Shown here: piece by piece, positions 29,798 through 39,412 of the stretch | Position numbering within the stretch: position 1 is the stretch's first letter | Layout: each line of letters begins with the position of its first letter | Notes under the pieces: model-generated | Seen by the model: only the letters and a program-made list of their open reading frames with translations | What the model was told of the DNA's origin: nothing | Databases searched by the model: none | Assembly: GCA_905221615.1 (NCBI GenBank) | Contig: CAJNDT010006135.1 | Span: 1,712,089-1,776,088, forward strand | Source of the DNA: Symbiodinium sp. CCMP2592 | Lineage: Eukaryota > Sar > Dinophyceae > Suessiales > Symbiodiniaceae | Direction: 5' to 3' | Length of the DNA: 64,000 nt | Position numbers and translations under genes: made by a program

Positions 29798-30291
29798 GGG
29801 AATAGGCATCTAAACTCCTACTATAAAGTCTTATCACTACTCTGCCAGGGCTCGCCGCTGTCTCTGCTGGGCGTGGCCACCGTCAGGGCCCCCTGCAAGG
29901 AGCTTACAGAATTCGAACAGAAATGTATTTGGCAGCTACTTGACGATACGTGTGATAATTTGTTGCATGATGCTTAGAGCTGCCTTGAGGGTCCGACGTA
30001 AGATGCAAACATGAATGTTCACGTCACGGTCTGCCGCTCAACCCAACGAACATCTGTAGCACCACAAACCCACGCAAAACGCTGCGACGCGCGATGACGC
30101 TAAGGACACTGAATGCAACGTCTTCGGCATCGGAAACGGAATCTCTGAACCCACAGCCGGCGTATTGTGACCCAAATCCAAGAGGAAGAGAAAGAGAGAG
30201 AGAGAGAGAGCACTGGTCCAACGAATGCTCACTGTAGTCCATCACGCTGTTGTGGCAGCTTGAGGCAGAATGCTTTGGTCGCAACGCAATC
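29798..30291. other. spacer with a GA run
   Basis: 30181-30210 is GAGAGAGAGAGAGAGA. Frames at 30024-30284 are unassigned. Confidence 0.4.
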
Positions 30292-30398
30292 CCTACGGGT
30301 CCATGTACTCATATAGCATATACTTGGGGCCCAATGTACCTATATAGGGAGTACTTTAAGGCCAATGTATATACTATGTGAGTACATGGACCCTTAGG
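30292..30398. mobile_element. hairpin element, family E
   Basis: CTACGGGTCCATGTACTCAT and ATGTGAGTACATGGACCCTT, with TATACTTGGGGCCCAATGTA and ACTTTAAGGCCAATGTATAT inside. Confidence 0.85.
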
Positions 30399-31102
30399 GA
30401 ATGTTGCTGGACATCGACTGGAGTGAACACTTTGCACGGACCGTTCTGGCATGCGCCTGGGCACTCCCATGCACTCGCCTCGCAGTGATGAATTCCCTAC
30501 TGTGTTCGTACTCATAGTCGATCTGTCTTGCAATACCATGGCCTAGGCAACATCCACCTGCGCCCCTATTTGCAAGGCTGGCTCGTGGACACAGAGCAGC
30601 TCTGGAGGAATTAGGGAAATGGGGGGTTGAGGTTTGCATATTTCATATGCTCCACTCCATGTTCGCTGTTTCGACATACACAACAAACTTTTGCAGCAGA
30701 TGTTTACTGTATACCCGAAGAGAAATGCACCTCTCACACACGACGTGCAATGCCACAGGAAACTGTGCAGGGATGGGCGTCTGTTTAGCACTATCTCCGA
30801 TTAAAAATATGTCGAAACCGCACGGCTCTTCCCCGACAGAGGTCAGCAACCACACAGGAACGGTCGGTATAGTATTGTCAGCAGCAAACCGATGACAGTC
30901 TAAGAGGCCGTCCATCGCACGTCAAATCCTCTGCATCTCGGGTCCCCAATCCTCCAAACCCTACAGAACTCCAAAATCTAAATCCCACACCGTCGCACCC
31001 CCGAAAAGCCTGAATCCTATCCTGAACCGCAAAGAGGCAAACTCCACAAATATGGCTGCTGGCTCCTCGCAATGATGGCAGCGCTCGTCGCACACAAATA
31101 TT
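30399..31102. other. hairpin-free spacer, unassigned
   Basis: Ordinary composition with overlapping frames on both strands (30543-30915). No domain recognised. Confidence 0.35.
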
Positions 31103-31215
31103 ACCATAGCTTCCATATGTACTATCATTATGGATTTAGGTCCCCGAAGACATAGTATGCATGGTCTTTTGGGACCTAATTCCATGTTGGCACTTCTTTG
31201 ATGGACCGTCTGGGT
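31103..31215. mobile_element. hairpin element, family R (diverged)
   Basis: CATTATGGATTTAGGTCCCC and GGTCTTTTGGGACCTAATTC blocks with outer arms drifting. Confidence 0.65.
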
Positions 31216-31327
31216 TGTTAGTCATATCAGGTGCTTACATGTAGAATAGGATTCTTTTCCAAGGACTCCTGCTAGGGTTCTAGGGAAAGCTTTCTTTTTA
31301 AGAGGTTTAATATAGGAGTATGAGTGC

Positions 31328-31432
31328 TACGGTTGATGATATGAACCCTGCATTACCCATAATAAGGAATATATGGGAATTTATGGTATATTCCTTATTA
31401 TGGGTCATGCAGGATTTATATATCTCCACCGT
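31328..31432. mobile_element. hairpin element, family A
   Basis: TACGGTTGATGATATGAACC and AGGATTTATATATCTCCACC. The right end has changed. Confidence 0.8.
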
Positions 31433-31434
31433 GG

Positions 31435-31501
31435 GATCCCTTATAGTTTACCCTAAGGGCATGAGGATGATCATGCTCCAGCTTTCTCACTTCTGCTGTA
31501 C
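31435..31501. mobile_element. family B hairpin, right half
   Basis: GATCCCTTATAGTTTACCCT to CAGCTTTCTCACTTCTGCTG. It abuts the family A copy, so A may have entered and removed the left half. Confidence 0.6.
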
Positions 31502-31787
31502 TGTTTTGTAGTTTGGGGCTAGCCTCAAGAGAATACGACTTGACAGCATGAGGCTTTTGCACTGTTTTCAGCCATACGATCAAGGCAAAAGTTTAGGGTG
31601 TATGGCATGGTTTCTCTTTTATCCTATGGACCCTATAAGCCCAATTCCAAGACGTCCGCTCCGCAGGCAAGCGCTCCCAAATTGGAAAGGCGCCCGAGCG
31701 GAGTGCTGTGGATGTCTGAGTCTGAACAAGCAGTACTTACTTTATGTAAAAACCGCCTAGAACCTAATTACACCCTGAACCCTTACC

Positions 31788-31893
31788 CTAAGGGTCCATG
31801 TACCTAAATAGTATATATTCTGGCCCCAAAGTACCTATATAGGGACTACTTTATGGCCAAAGTATATCCTATTTAGGTATTTGGACCCTTAGG
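31788..31893. mobile_element. hairpin element, family E
   Basis: CCCTAAGGGTCCATGTACCT and AGGTATTTGGACCCTTAGGG, with AAAGTACCTATATAGGGACT at the centre. TTA on both sides may be a 3-bp duplication. Confidence 0.85.
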
Positions 31894-32931
31894 GTTACAG
31901 AGACTTCACAAACCGCTGTACGAGCAAACTCACCGGGATGAACCTCGACTCATGCAACACTCATGACATTAAGCCCTTCAACACCATTTTAGATCTTGTG
32001 CGGAACCCCATATGAACATGAACAAAACGATGCTTACCTAAGCCCTAGACCGAAAACCACCAAAAACGGAACCACTACAGTAAACCCTACACCCCGCACC
32101 ATCCCTGAATTCTTGGCCCTGTACCCCCAAAGCTAAACCCCAAACACCCAAAACCCCTTACCCCTACCTGCCCTTGAAAGAACACGATAGAACCCCTCTG
32201 AATCACTTGAGCCCGAAAAGCCCAAAGCCCCGACCAAAAGCCGTCCTCTGTTTTCGGAAGAGGTCGGAGACGACGCCTGCACTTCTAAACCCAACGGGTC
32301 CTACGTACCAAGATTAATGGACTAAACTAAACCTGAAAACAGGGATTCAGGGCCTACTCTAGGTTCTAATAGAAAGTAGGGTTTGTGTATCGTACGAATT
32401 GCTACTAAACCCTAGACCCCAGACACTAGACCCTAAACCCTAATTAGACCCTAAACTTCGAAAGTATCCCCTATTTTGTGCTTAGGACCTTTTGGGAAAG
32501 GGCGCTGGGGCAGTCGTGACGGGGCCTGAAAGCATAGTTCCACAATGTACGGGGGTGGTATAGGTATATATATATATATATATAGAGAGAGAGGTGATGT
32601 GATGTTTTGGATTTAAGGCTTCAGGGAATTTAGGGGTTTTAAGGCTTAAGGCTTTAGAATCTTGGTTTCAGGGCTTTGTTTCCGGTTCTGTGGGCTTTAG
32701 ACTGTGTGGTTTTGAATGGCTTTCTGGGCTTCATTTCAGGGCTCTGACTTAATATGGGGGGCCACGTACACATAATGATATACGCTCTCAAATACTGACC
32801 TACAAAGGTGCTTTTTGTATGCAGGTTTGCGGTTCTTCAGGGTATTGAAGTCTAACTCAAACACCCACATGTCCCAAAACCTGAACACCAAACTCTAAAT
32901 TTACGTCGGTAGGCATTCGATTCAACCTTAA
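31894..32931. other. telomere-like spacer with TA microsatellite
   Basis: CCCTAAA-like units at 32040-32170 and 32400-32455. TA run at 32563-32584 followed by a GA run. No gene recognised. Confidence 0.5.
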
Positions 32932-33027
32932 CCCAGACCTTCCAAAATCCGTCACATAAGGAATATACCTTATAAATTATACTGGGATCCCTAATAAGAT
33001 TTAAGGAATTTAGGAAGGTCTCGGAAA
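32932..33027. mobile_element. hairpin element, family I (shortened)
   Basis: AACCCAGACCTTCCAAAATC and TTTAGGAAGGTCTCGG, with AAGGAATATACCTTATAAAT inside. Confidence 0.75.
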
Positions 33028-33054
33028 CCCAAATCCCTAACAGGCCCCGCAAAA

Positions 33055-33145
33055 CTTACCTTTGGTTAGTGGGGAATGGAGGAATGGGGTACAGTTATTC
33101 CTATTCTTACTTCCCTTCTTGCATTCCCTACTAACCAAAGGTAAG
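33055..33145. mobile_element. hairpin element, single copy here
   Basis: CTTACCTTTGGTTAGTGGGG and its match CATTCCCTACTAACCAAAGG plus TAAG at the right. The inner GAATGGAGGAATGGGG/TTCCCTTCTTGCATTCC pairing is partial. Confidence 0.8.
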
Positions 33146-33167
33146 AAAAGGGATCCGCGCCTCAAAA

Positions 33168-33310
33168 GCCGTATATAGTATGGTCTCTGGGCCCAAAAGC
33201 CTTAATATATGAGTCCTTGTAGATCCCTAAACCCAAAAGTTCCCCTTAAAGGAACCCTTATAGATCCCTGTAAAGGAACCCTAAATGAGTCCTTGGATCC
33301 CTAGGGAAAG
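33168..33310. mobile_element. family F element with following AGATCCCTTTAAAGG units
   Basis: ATAGTATGGTCTCTGGGCCC and ATGAGTCCTTGTAGATCCCT. A second ATGAGTCCTTGGATCCCTAG at 33286 closes it, so the tail is duplicated here too. Confidence 0.65.
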
Positions 33311-33364
33311 GGATCCGCGCCTCTTGCTCGGCTGGTTCTCCATCAAGGCATCGCTTCTAAGCAC

Positions 33365-33488
33365 TACTTGGAAGGGCAGGGGACTTAGTAAGTAGGTTGG
33401 AAGTAGAGTTATAAGTACCCTAAACGGAGTTACCCCAATTATAACCCTACTTATAACCTACTTACTAAGTCCCCTGCCCTTCCAAGTA
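33365..33488. mobile_element. hairpin element, family C
   Basis: TACTTGGAAGGGCAGGGGAC and GTCCCCTGCCCTTCCAAGTA, near-perfect arms and TA borders. Confidence 0.9.
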
Positions 33489-33597
33489 GACCTAAGAGTA
33501 ACCTAGGAAACAAAAGGGTGCCCTTTTTTTGGTTTTAAGGGGGTTATAAGGGAACCCAAACCCACAAAAAAGGAACCAGGACCTCCTCTGATTCCCA
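33488..33597. mobile_element. hairpin element, family G
   Basis: AGACCTAAGAGTAACCTAGG to GGACCTCCTCTG. It directly abuts the family C copy, and its CTAGG end is lost there. Confidence 0.7.
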
Positions 33598-33629
33598 GAG
33601 CAGATATGCCGTTCAGCCCTACCTGACCA

Positions 33630-33768
33630 GAGCCTACTCTTTTGTAGGGTTCCCATATACTCCATATCAGGGTTTATAACAAGAACCTACAAAAAGGTAG
33701 GGATTGTAGATATATATTTCATATTAAAGTTTTGTGACAAGAACCTAGGGTTTGGTAGTTAAGGTAAA
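33630..33768. mobile_element. hairpin element related to 29687, with duplicated interior
   Basis: CTACTCTTTTGTAGGGTTCC, ACAAGAACCTACAAAAAGGT, then a second ATATTAAAGTTTTGTGACAA with GAACCTAGGGTTTGGTAGTT: the interior block is present twice. Confidence 0.55.
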
Positions 33769-34520
33769 CTCTAAACCCAGCAACCCAGTTGGTCCTAAGC
33801 ATCTGACCTTGGGCCCGTCGACTTAGCGATTTAGGGGCATCAGGCTCTAGCATTTAAGCTGTCGGGTTTTTGGTTGAGGGGGTTTGTGGCTTAGGGCCTA
33901 GCATTTGTGGTTCAGGTTTAAAGTTTAAGTCATATATTTATACAGAGATAGTTAGATAGGCCTAGTCTGCATTCGTCAAGCTGGTTGGAGAGGTTACACG
34001 GCAGCATCTAGGCTTTAGACCGCAAGCCCAAACTGCCACAATGAGAGCAGTTGGGAGCAACCTTGTGATCATTGAACTCAAGGCCAAAATCCTAGGCCAA
34101 ACGGATTAGGGTTTGCAGGCATTAGGGTATAGAGGTTATTTGGCTTTTGAAGTTTAGTTGGAGGCATGTCTGGGTTGCAGGAGGGATTTATCTAGACTCT
34201 TGGATACTAAATTGGTATGCTACGAGGTTGTGATTTCCATCCGACTAGCTATTCAAGCCTCCGTGCTACTCCCTCTGCATGGCCCAAGCTGTGAGCCCGA
34301 GAAACAGCTTTGGCATGGCACACAATCAGTAACAACTTCGAAACTCTGACCCCGAAACCCAAACCCTAAGACCCTACACCCTAAATCCTAAAACACGAAC
34401 ATCCTAGGTTCTGGACCCGAGATGTTCTAAAGCCTGCGCCGAAACCCTAACCCTAAAAGCCCCCAAAAAGCCGAAGCCCCTGGGACTCGGGAGCTGCAAA
34501 CCCTCATCCTAACCTCTGAA
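33769..34520. other. spacer, no gene recognised
   Basis: Mixed composition to 34340, then CCCTAAA-like units. A 63-codon plus frame at 34158-34349 is unassigned. Confidence 0.4.
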
Positions 34521-34631
34521 TTGAGTACGGCCCCCACTCAGTGATAATTGAATAATATTCATAATATAGATATAGTAGGACCTTAAGAGTAGCCCTATTA
34601 TAAACTCTTACTGTATGGGGGCCGTACCTAA
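34521..34631. mobile_element. hairpin element, family K, 8-bp target duplication
   Basis: TTGAGTACGGCCCCCACTCA at the left and GGGGGCCGTACCTAA at the right. Exact CCTCTGAA at 34513-34520 and 34632-34639. The right end, read outward-in, is TTAGGTACGG, close to the TTAGGTGCTCC of the 6.9-kb transposon. Confidence 0.9.
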
Positions 34632-34784
34632 CCTCTGAACCTATGGCTTGTGCACCCAAAAAAAAATCCAAGAACCCAAAGGGGTCTAGGAACCTTCATG
34701 GGGGGGATAACTGCACAAACCATAAGTCCAAGAGAGTGATAAGGATGCAAGTATGTCCTTCAAGGATTGAGGTTGAAGGTTGAG

Positions 34785-34890
34785 TACGGTTGATGATAGA
34801 AATCCTGCATTACATTAAGGACCGTAAACTATGGGAATTATGGTACATCCCTTGTTATGGGTAATGCAGGATTTATATCATCAACCGGTA
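34785..34890. mobile_element. hairpin element, family A
   Basis: TACGGTTGATGATAGAAATC and GATTTATATCATCAACCGGTA. TA borders. Confidence 0.85.
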
Positions 34891-34978
34891 GGGACGGGCA
34901 TTCTTGCGGTAAGTCGGAAGCCTCCGAGCAGGTCTTGCTCTGTCTTCATCACGGCCCTCAACCCCTGAACCCTAAACC

Positions 34979-35079
34979 TTAGAAGCTGCCTCCACCCTGT
35001 AATAGTGACTATAAGTATTATATTAGGGCCCTATTATATTCCTATTATACAACTATTACAGGGTGGGGGCCCCTTCTAA
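34979..35079. mobile_element. hairpin element, family J, 8-bp target duplication
   Basis: TTAGAAGCTGCCTCCACCCT and AGGGTGGGGGCCCCTTCTAA, with CCTAAACC at 34971-34978 and 35080-35087. The target is itself telomere-like. Confidence 0.85.
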
Positions 35080-35107
35080 CCTAAACCCCTAAACCTTAAA
35101 CCCTAAA

Positions 35108-35219
35108 CCAGAGGCTCCGCATAAACTACCATCATTATGGAATTAGGTCCCTCAAACCATAATATGACTGGTCTTTTGGGACCTTATTCCATCATGGTCG
35201 TGTATGTGGAGCCTCTAAG
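35108..35219. mobile_element. hairpin element, family R
   Basis: CAGAGGCTCCGCATAAACTA and TGTATGTGGAGCCTCTAAG, with ATTATGGAATTAGGTCCC and GGGACCTTATTCCATCATGG as inner arms. Confidence 0.85.
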
Positions 35220-35548
35220 TTACAGTACTATTATCCCACCCTCAGATACCTAATGATTCCTAGGTGCTTAACTTGGACCTGTGCAAGCTGAAGGCTTTGG
35301 GTGCAGGCACCCTTTGAAGTGTAGGCGTTGATGTTGGAGCTAGAAAACGACACAGACCACAAGACAGACCAACTGTCTCGGAAACATACAAGGCACATAA
35401 GCACGATTACAGCAATTGCCGTGTGCATCATGCAATGCTCTTTGAACGTGCAAAACATGCAGAACCACTCAAAGCAGTGGTATGAACAAAAGCACCCACA
35501 TCCTGCTCTTCTGTATAGGAACTGCTACAGGAACCTTCAAGGACTAAC
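35220..35548. other. spacer, no gene recognised
   Basis: Mixed composition. Frames at 35231-35458 (minus) and 35328-35648 (plus) overlap and resemble nothing known. Confidence 0.35.
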
Positions 35549-35748
35549 CCAAAAGGTCCAAGTACCTAACCCTAGGGATCTAAGCACTCATATGATAAGG
35601 CTGTTGGGCCCAAAGACCATACTATATAAGACTTTCGGGCTATTTTGATCCCTAGGGTAATAAACATATACACTGCAAAATGCTAGCCTACAAAGCTGCT
35701 ATTATTGAACCGAATACAAGTACCCAATTATTGCGTCCTTTGGAAGGT
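35549..35748. mobile_element. family P hairpin with nested family F
   Basis: AGGTCCAAGTACCTAA at the left and GTACCCAATTATTGCGTCCT at the right belong to family P (compare 49622). Between them 35570-35659 is family F in reverse (CCCTAGGGATCTAAG to TTTTGATCCCTAGGG). Direct repeats at the junction are unclear, possibly TAA. Confidence 0.75.
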
Positions 35749-37168
35749 TAGGAGAGAGGCCCAGTGAATCCCGTGGATCGGGTGGAGTCAAGATGCGGCG
35801 CCTTTGGGTCGACGGTCCGGGTTGGTGAGCATCAGGATCTCCACGAAGGTTTTGGGTTAGGGTTTGGAAGTTTAGGGATTGGGTTTGTTGAGGGTTGTAG
35901 GCTTTACAGGGTTTCAGTGAAGTTCTAGCATCAGAAGCCGGTAAAAGGCGAATTGAACGTAGTAGAACCACGGCCAGGACCCTAAGGAACAATATTATTG
36001 ATTCTCGATCTCTCAGCCGGCCTGAGGAGTTTTGGGTTTCGTGAGGTGTCTTGAAGAGTTTCATGCTCCCCTCATCCGTTACCTAACGGTCCAAGTACCC
36101 ATCACATACTCTCCAAAATGCTAACCTACAAAACTAGATTCGCATTGGGCAACCCTAGACCCTGAACTAAACCCCTTAAAAGAGCCCTTAAAGGAACCCT
36201 ACACCCTAAGGTCTTTATGGGGTACTGGATCCTTTGGACCCCCAGGGTTCAAGTACAAAGCCTACATAGCGTAATGGAAGCCCTGGGCTCAGGGAGGGGC
36301 TTCGTGGTTTTAGGGTTAGGGTTTTAAAGTTAAGGGTTTCGTGATTTCAGGGTTCGGGGTTTAGTAGGGCCCAGGAAGGATATTGGGTGATTCGTTCGCA
36401 GTACTTGTTCAGAGCAGGAATAGAGGCTTTGATGTTTAGGCTTTGAAACATCCACCGAAACCCACCCTAGACCCTAAGCCCTAAACTTTGGCCCCAAATC
36501 CTAAACCGGTTTTCGACACAAATGACAAAGGTTCCAGCACTGCAGCCATCGCGCAGGTTCGTGAGCATGGCAAGACAGCCACGGTACATGATGCGAATTG
36601 GAATTGTTCGCAGCAGCGAGTGAGGCTACTTGGCCACTTGCCTTCCCGACCGTCTGCACGCCTTTGTGAGGCATGGCCTCAATTTCAGGTGTCTGCCTAC
36701 CGAAATAAGACTAGTCTTTTCGCACACGCTGATTCGGCTTTCGTGGGCTCCGCAGCCGCACCCTCACCTCGCTCGTGACAGCTGGCACGGACAGCCGTAG
36801 GAGTTTACGGCCATCCTGGTGCACCTCGTGGATGACAGCTGGCACGGACAGCTGAGGGAGTTTACAGTCATCCGTCACAATAGGCAAGCGCACAATGCAA
36901 CTGGCAGGCCTGCGGGAAGCACTTGGGGAGTGCTTAGGGTGTACTGTTCTGGGAAGTAGCTGGGGAGTGGCTCGGGAGCACTTAGGAACCCCAAGGGTCC
37001 ATGGATTCCTTGAAGGATTTAGGGTTTAGGGTTCCTGTAAGGGTTCCTTTAAGAGTCGACTATAACGGCTTTAGGATGGTTTAGGGTATAAAGCTCCATG
37101 TACCTAAATAAGGCTCCTTTAAGGGTTCCTTGCAGGGTCTACCATAAGGGTTGGATGGTTTAGGGTTT
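35749..37168. other. long spacer: telomere-like, a 57-bp duplication, a GC-rich island
   Basis: 36085-36131 is a fragment of family P (GGTCCAAGTACCCATC, CTCTCCAAAATGC). 36488-36900 is GC-rich, and GACAGCTGGCACGGACAGC occurs at 36777 and 36834, an offset of 57 bp. Plus frame 36488-36778 and minus frame 36711-36893 are unassigned. TTTAGGG-like units occur at 35855-35925 and 36300-36365. Confidence 0.45.
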
Positions 37169-37272
37169 ATGGGTCCATGTACCCAACTAGTCTGTACTTT
37201 GGCCTTAACGTACTCCCTAAAAAAGTACATTGGCCCCATGGTATATACCACTTGGCACATGGACCCTTAGGG
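37169..37272. mobile_element. hairpin element, family E (diverged)
   Basis: ATGGGTCCATGTACCCAACT and GGCACATGGACCCTTAGG. The preceding AGGGTTCCTTGCAGGGTCTA-type block (37020-37165) is itself a short duplication. Confidence 0.7.
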
Positions 37273-37367
37273 AAGATAACTTCTAAATCTTACCTCTGCG
37301 AGGAGTGTAAGTCCTGAAAAGTCAACAAAACCACGAGACCCTGCAGAGCAGCTAAACCATCTCACCC

Positions 37368-37456
37368 TAAAGCTCCAGATACTTAAATAGTAGGTTACGA
37401 ACTGTATATTATATACCTCAGTTACCCATTATTTAGGTAACTGGAGCTCTAGGGTC
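37368..37456. mobile_element. hairpin element, variant of family E
   Basis: ACCCTAAAGCTCCAGATACT and GGTAACTGGAGCTCTAGGGT enclose ATTATATACCTCAGTTACCC. Confidence 0.7.
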
Positions 37457-37849
37457 ATATACAATCAGCAAAAGTCTCCGGAATTGCTCAGAATCTAGGG
37501 GTTTGCGGCCAGACCCCCAATCTAGTTACAGTCGCAGGACATGCCATGCGCCGACAAGACTGAATTGGAAAAGTGCCTTGTATAAAGGTTCATGGTTTAG
37601 AGTTAAAGGTCAACCTGGACCATATAAAACCTTCCTTTTGCAGGTTCCCTAACTATGAGTTCCTTATATATGTAAGTCTCTAAAACGGTAATTAAGCTGT
37701 TTGGGTTTACGATAGGGCTTTGGAAGTCGGGTCCAGGAGTTTACTGCCCCCATCGCACCTGATTTTGATCTTGGATGTAGCCTGGCAAGCGACAGTGGGC
37801 AAACCGATTCATTTCCAAATGATGGTTCGGTGAATTGTCGATCTTTACA
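37457..37849. other. spacer, no gene recognised
   Basis: Mixed. 37610-37690 contains AAACCTTCCTTTTGCAGGTT, a fragment resembling the hairpin at 9555. Confidence 0.35.
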
Positions 37850-37944
37850 AACCCGAAGGGTCCACGAAGCCCTCATTTATTTATGGTTGTTGATACTTGA
37901 ACAGGCCCAAAAGTCCCAAAATAGGGGGTACTTGGACCCATAGC
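37850..37944. mobile_element. hairpin element, family S (diverged)
   Basis: CCGAAGGGTCCACGAAGCCC and GGGGTACTTGGACCCATAGC with TTTATGGTTGTTGATAC inside. Confidence 0.65.
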
Positions 37945-38044
37945 TCAACTCTCAAGAAATCCTTAAACACATCCTGCATGAGAACCTCGCGCCCGAAGGC
38001 TCAGAATGGCCCAAGCGCCTTCAATACGGTTGATTATATAAATC

Positions 38045-38252
38045 CTGCATTACCCATAATAAGGAATATACCATAACTCTCATAGTCTAGGGTCAGCAGG
38101 TAATGCAGGATCTATATTATAGTATACCATAAACCCCAAAACCCTCAAACATCCCTTAAAGGGACCCCTTAAAGGTACTTACCTTATAGACCCCTTTGAA
38201 GGAACCCTAGGATTTACATCATCACCCGCAGGATTTATATCATCAGCCGTAG
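38045..38252. mobile_element. family A hairpin with broken, duplicated right end
   Basis: Left end TACGGTTGATTATATAAATC is normal. The right arm begins at 38100 (AATGCAGGATCTATATTAT), then about 100 bp of CCCTAAA- and AGGTACTTACC-like sequence intervenes. Two successive end copies follow: AGGATTTACATCATCACCCG and AGGATTTATATCATCAGCCG. Confidence 0.75.
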
Positions 38253-38317
38253 CATGTTGCTTGGGCCCAAAAAGCCTGAAAACAGTAGCCCTCGGAGCCC
38301 CTACACCCTAAACCCCT

Positions 38318-38424
38318 ACAGTAGAAGCCGGAAAGTTGGAATATCATTATCATAATCCCGTTAAGGTAGACTATAGGGGATCCTGCCATTATTTCATATT
38401 CCAGCTTTCTGGAGTTCCCTTTAA
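38318..38424. mobile_element. hairpin element, family B
   Basis: TACAGTAGAAGCCGGAAAGT and AGCTTTCTGGAGTTCCC, same orientation as the copy at 3636. Confidence 0.85.
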
Positions 38425-38545
38425 AGAGCCTTAGGGTAAGAGACCCGCATGAAAACCCCCAGTGAAGGGCCTGGGGACAGGTGTAGAGGAGTAAAGTGAA
38501 CGATGATATGTCAGTGTGCAAATAAGTTCGCAATGAGATACCCTT

Positions 38546-38580
38546 ACCCTAGGGATCAAGATAGCCCAAAAGCCTTATAT
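38546..38580. mobile_element. left part of the family F element targeted by the big transposon
   Basis: ACCCTAGGGATCAAGATAGC and CCAAAAGCCTTATAT. The element continues at 45442 with CCTTATATAGTATGGTC. The undisturbed order is seen in the next copy at 45652. Confidence 0.9.
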
Positions 38581-38640
38581 TTAGGTGCTCCAAGAAGCCC
38601 GGTGCTAAACCCCCCCAAAGTTCCACCTCGTACATTGTTT
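38581..38640. repeat. left terminal inverted repeat
   Basis: TTAGGTGCTCCAAGAAGCCC, then GGTGCTAAACCCCCCC and CTCGTACATTGTTT. One A shorter than the right repeat after AAGAA. Confidence 0.9.
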
Positions 38641-38800
38641 GGGATGCTGCAAACATTGTTTAATTGTTTCAAACATTGTTTAAATGTTTCGAAAATTGTT
38701 TGAAATATTCTTCAAATGTTTCGAAAATTGTTGGAAATATTCTTTAAATTGTTTGAAATATTCTTTAAATTGTTTGAAACATTCTTTACAGTTTTCCACA
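38641..38800. repeat. left subterminal AT-rich repeats
   Basis: About eight units of TTGTTTGAAATATTC / GTTTCGAAAATTGTTTGAAA. The mirror series lies at 45190-45380. Repeated subterminal motifs are often transposase binding sites, which is an inference here. Confidence 0.8.
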
Positions 38801-39412
38801 GTTGGTTGAACAGCTCATAATGGTCATAATGGCCTTAAAATGAAAATGTCTCCGATTACCCGCATTGTCAAAGCAGGAACAGGGTGCCATGCAATCGTCA
38901 TCATCATCATCATCATCGTCATGATGGTCTGGCAGTTGATGTCTGAAGCAGACTGATTATGTGTGGCACTGGAGCAGTATTTATTCTGGCTTTCGGTTTA
39001 CTTTCTTGTGACACTTGTGCATCATGAAAGCCATAATGACGACGACAACACTTCCAATCCATGCCAATAGGCACACTACGAGTGACCATAAGTCGCCATG
39101 AGTCCATGGTAACAATGACGATAATGAAGACAATCACGGGCCCCAGGACAGTAACATTTTCAGTAAGATGAGCTTCAGGCCTTTAGCGCTAGGCTAACTT
39201 CCTAAACTAAACTCCCACTCCTACGTCTCCTCCTGCACCGAAAGCCTTGACTTCTCGACTATGGCCACACGACCACGACGCGACGCTGTTGACTTTTCTC
39301 ACGCTGCCACATCGAGTGAAATCTCAGGCACGATCAAAAATGGCAAAATGCCCGAATCCTATGAAGACCAAGCGGCAGCAAAACCAATCCAGCACCCGGC
39401 CTCAGGCCTTGT
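38801..39412. other. non-coding end of the transposon, 3-prime of the methyltransferase
   Basis: Contains a CATCAT microsatellite at 38899-38925 and related CATAATGACG-type sequence at 38915-39140. Probably trailer of the methyltransferase gene. Confidence 0.5.
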
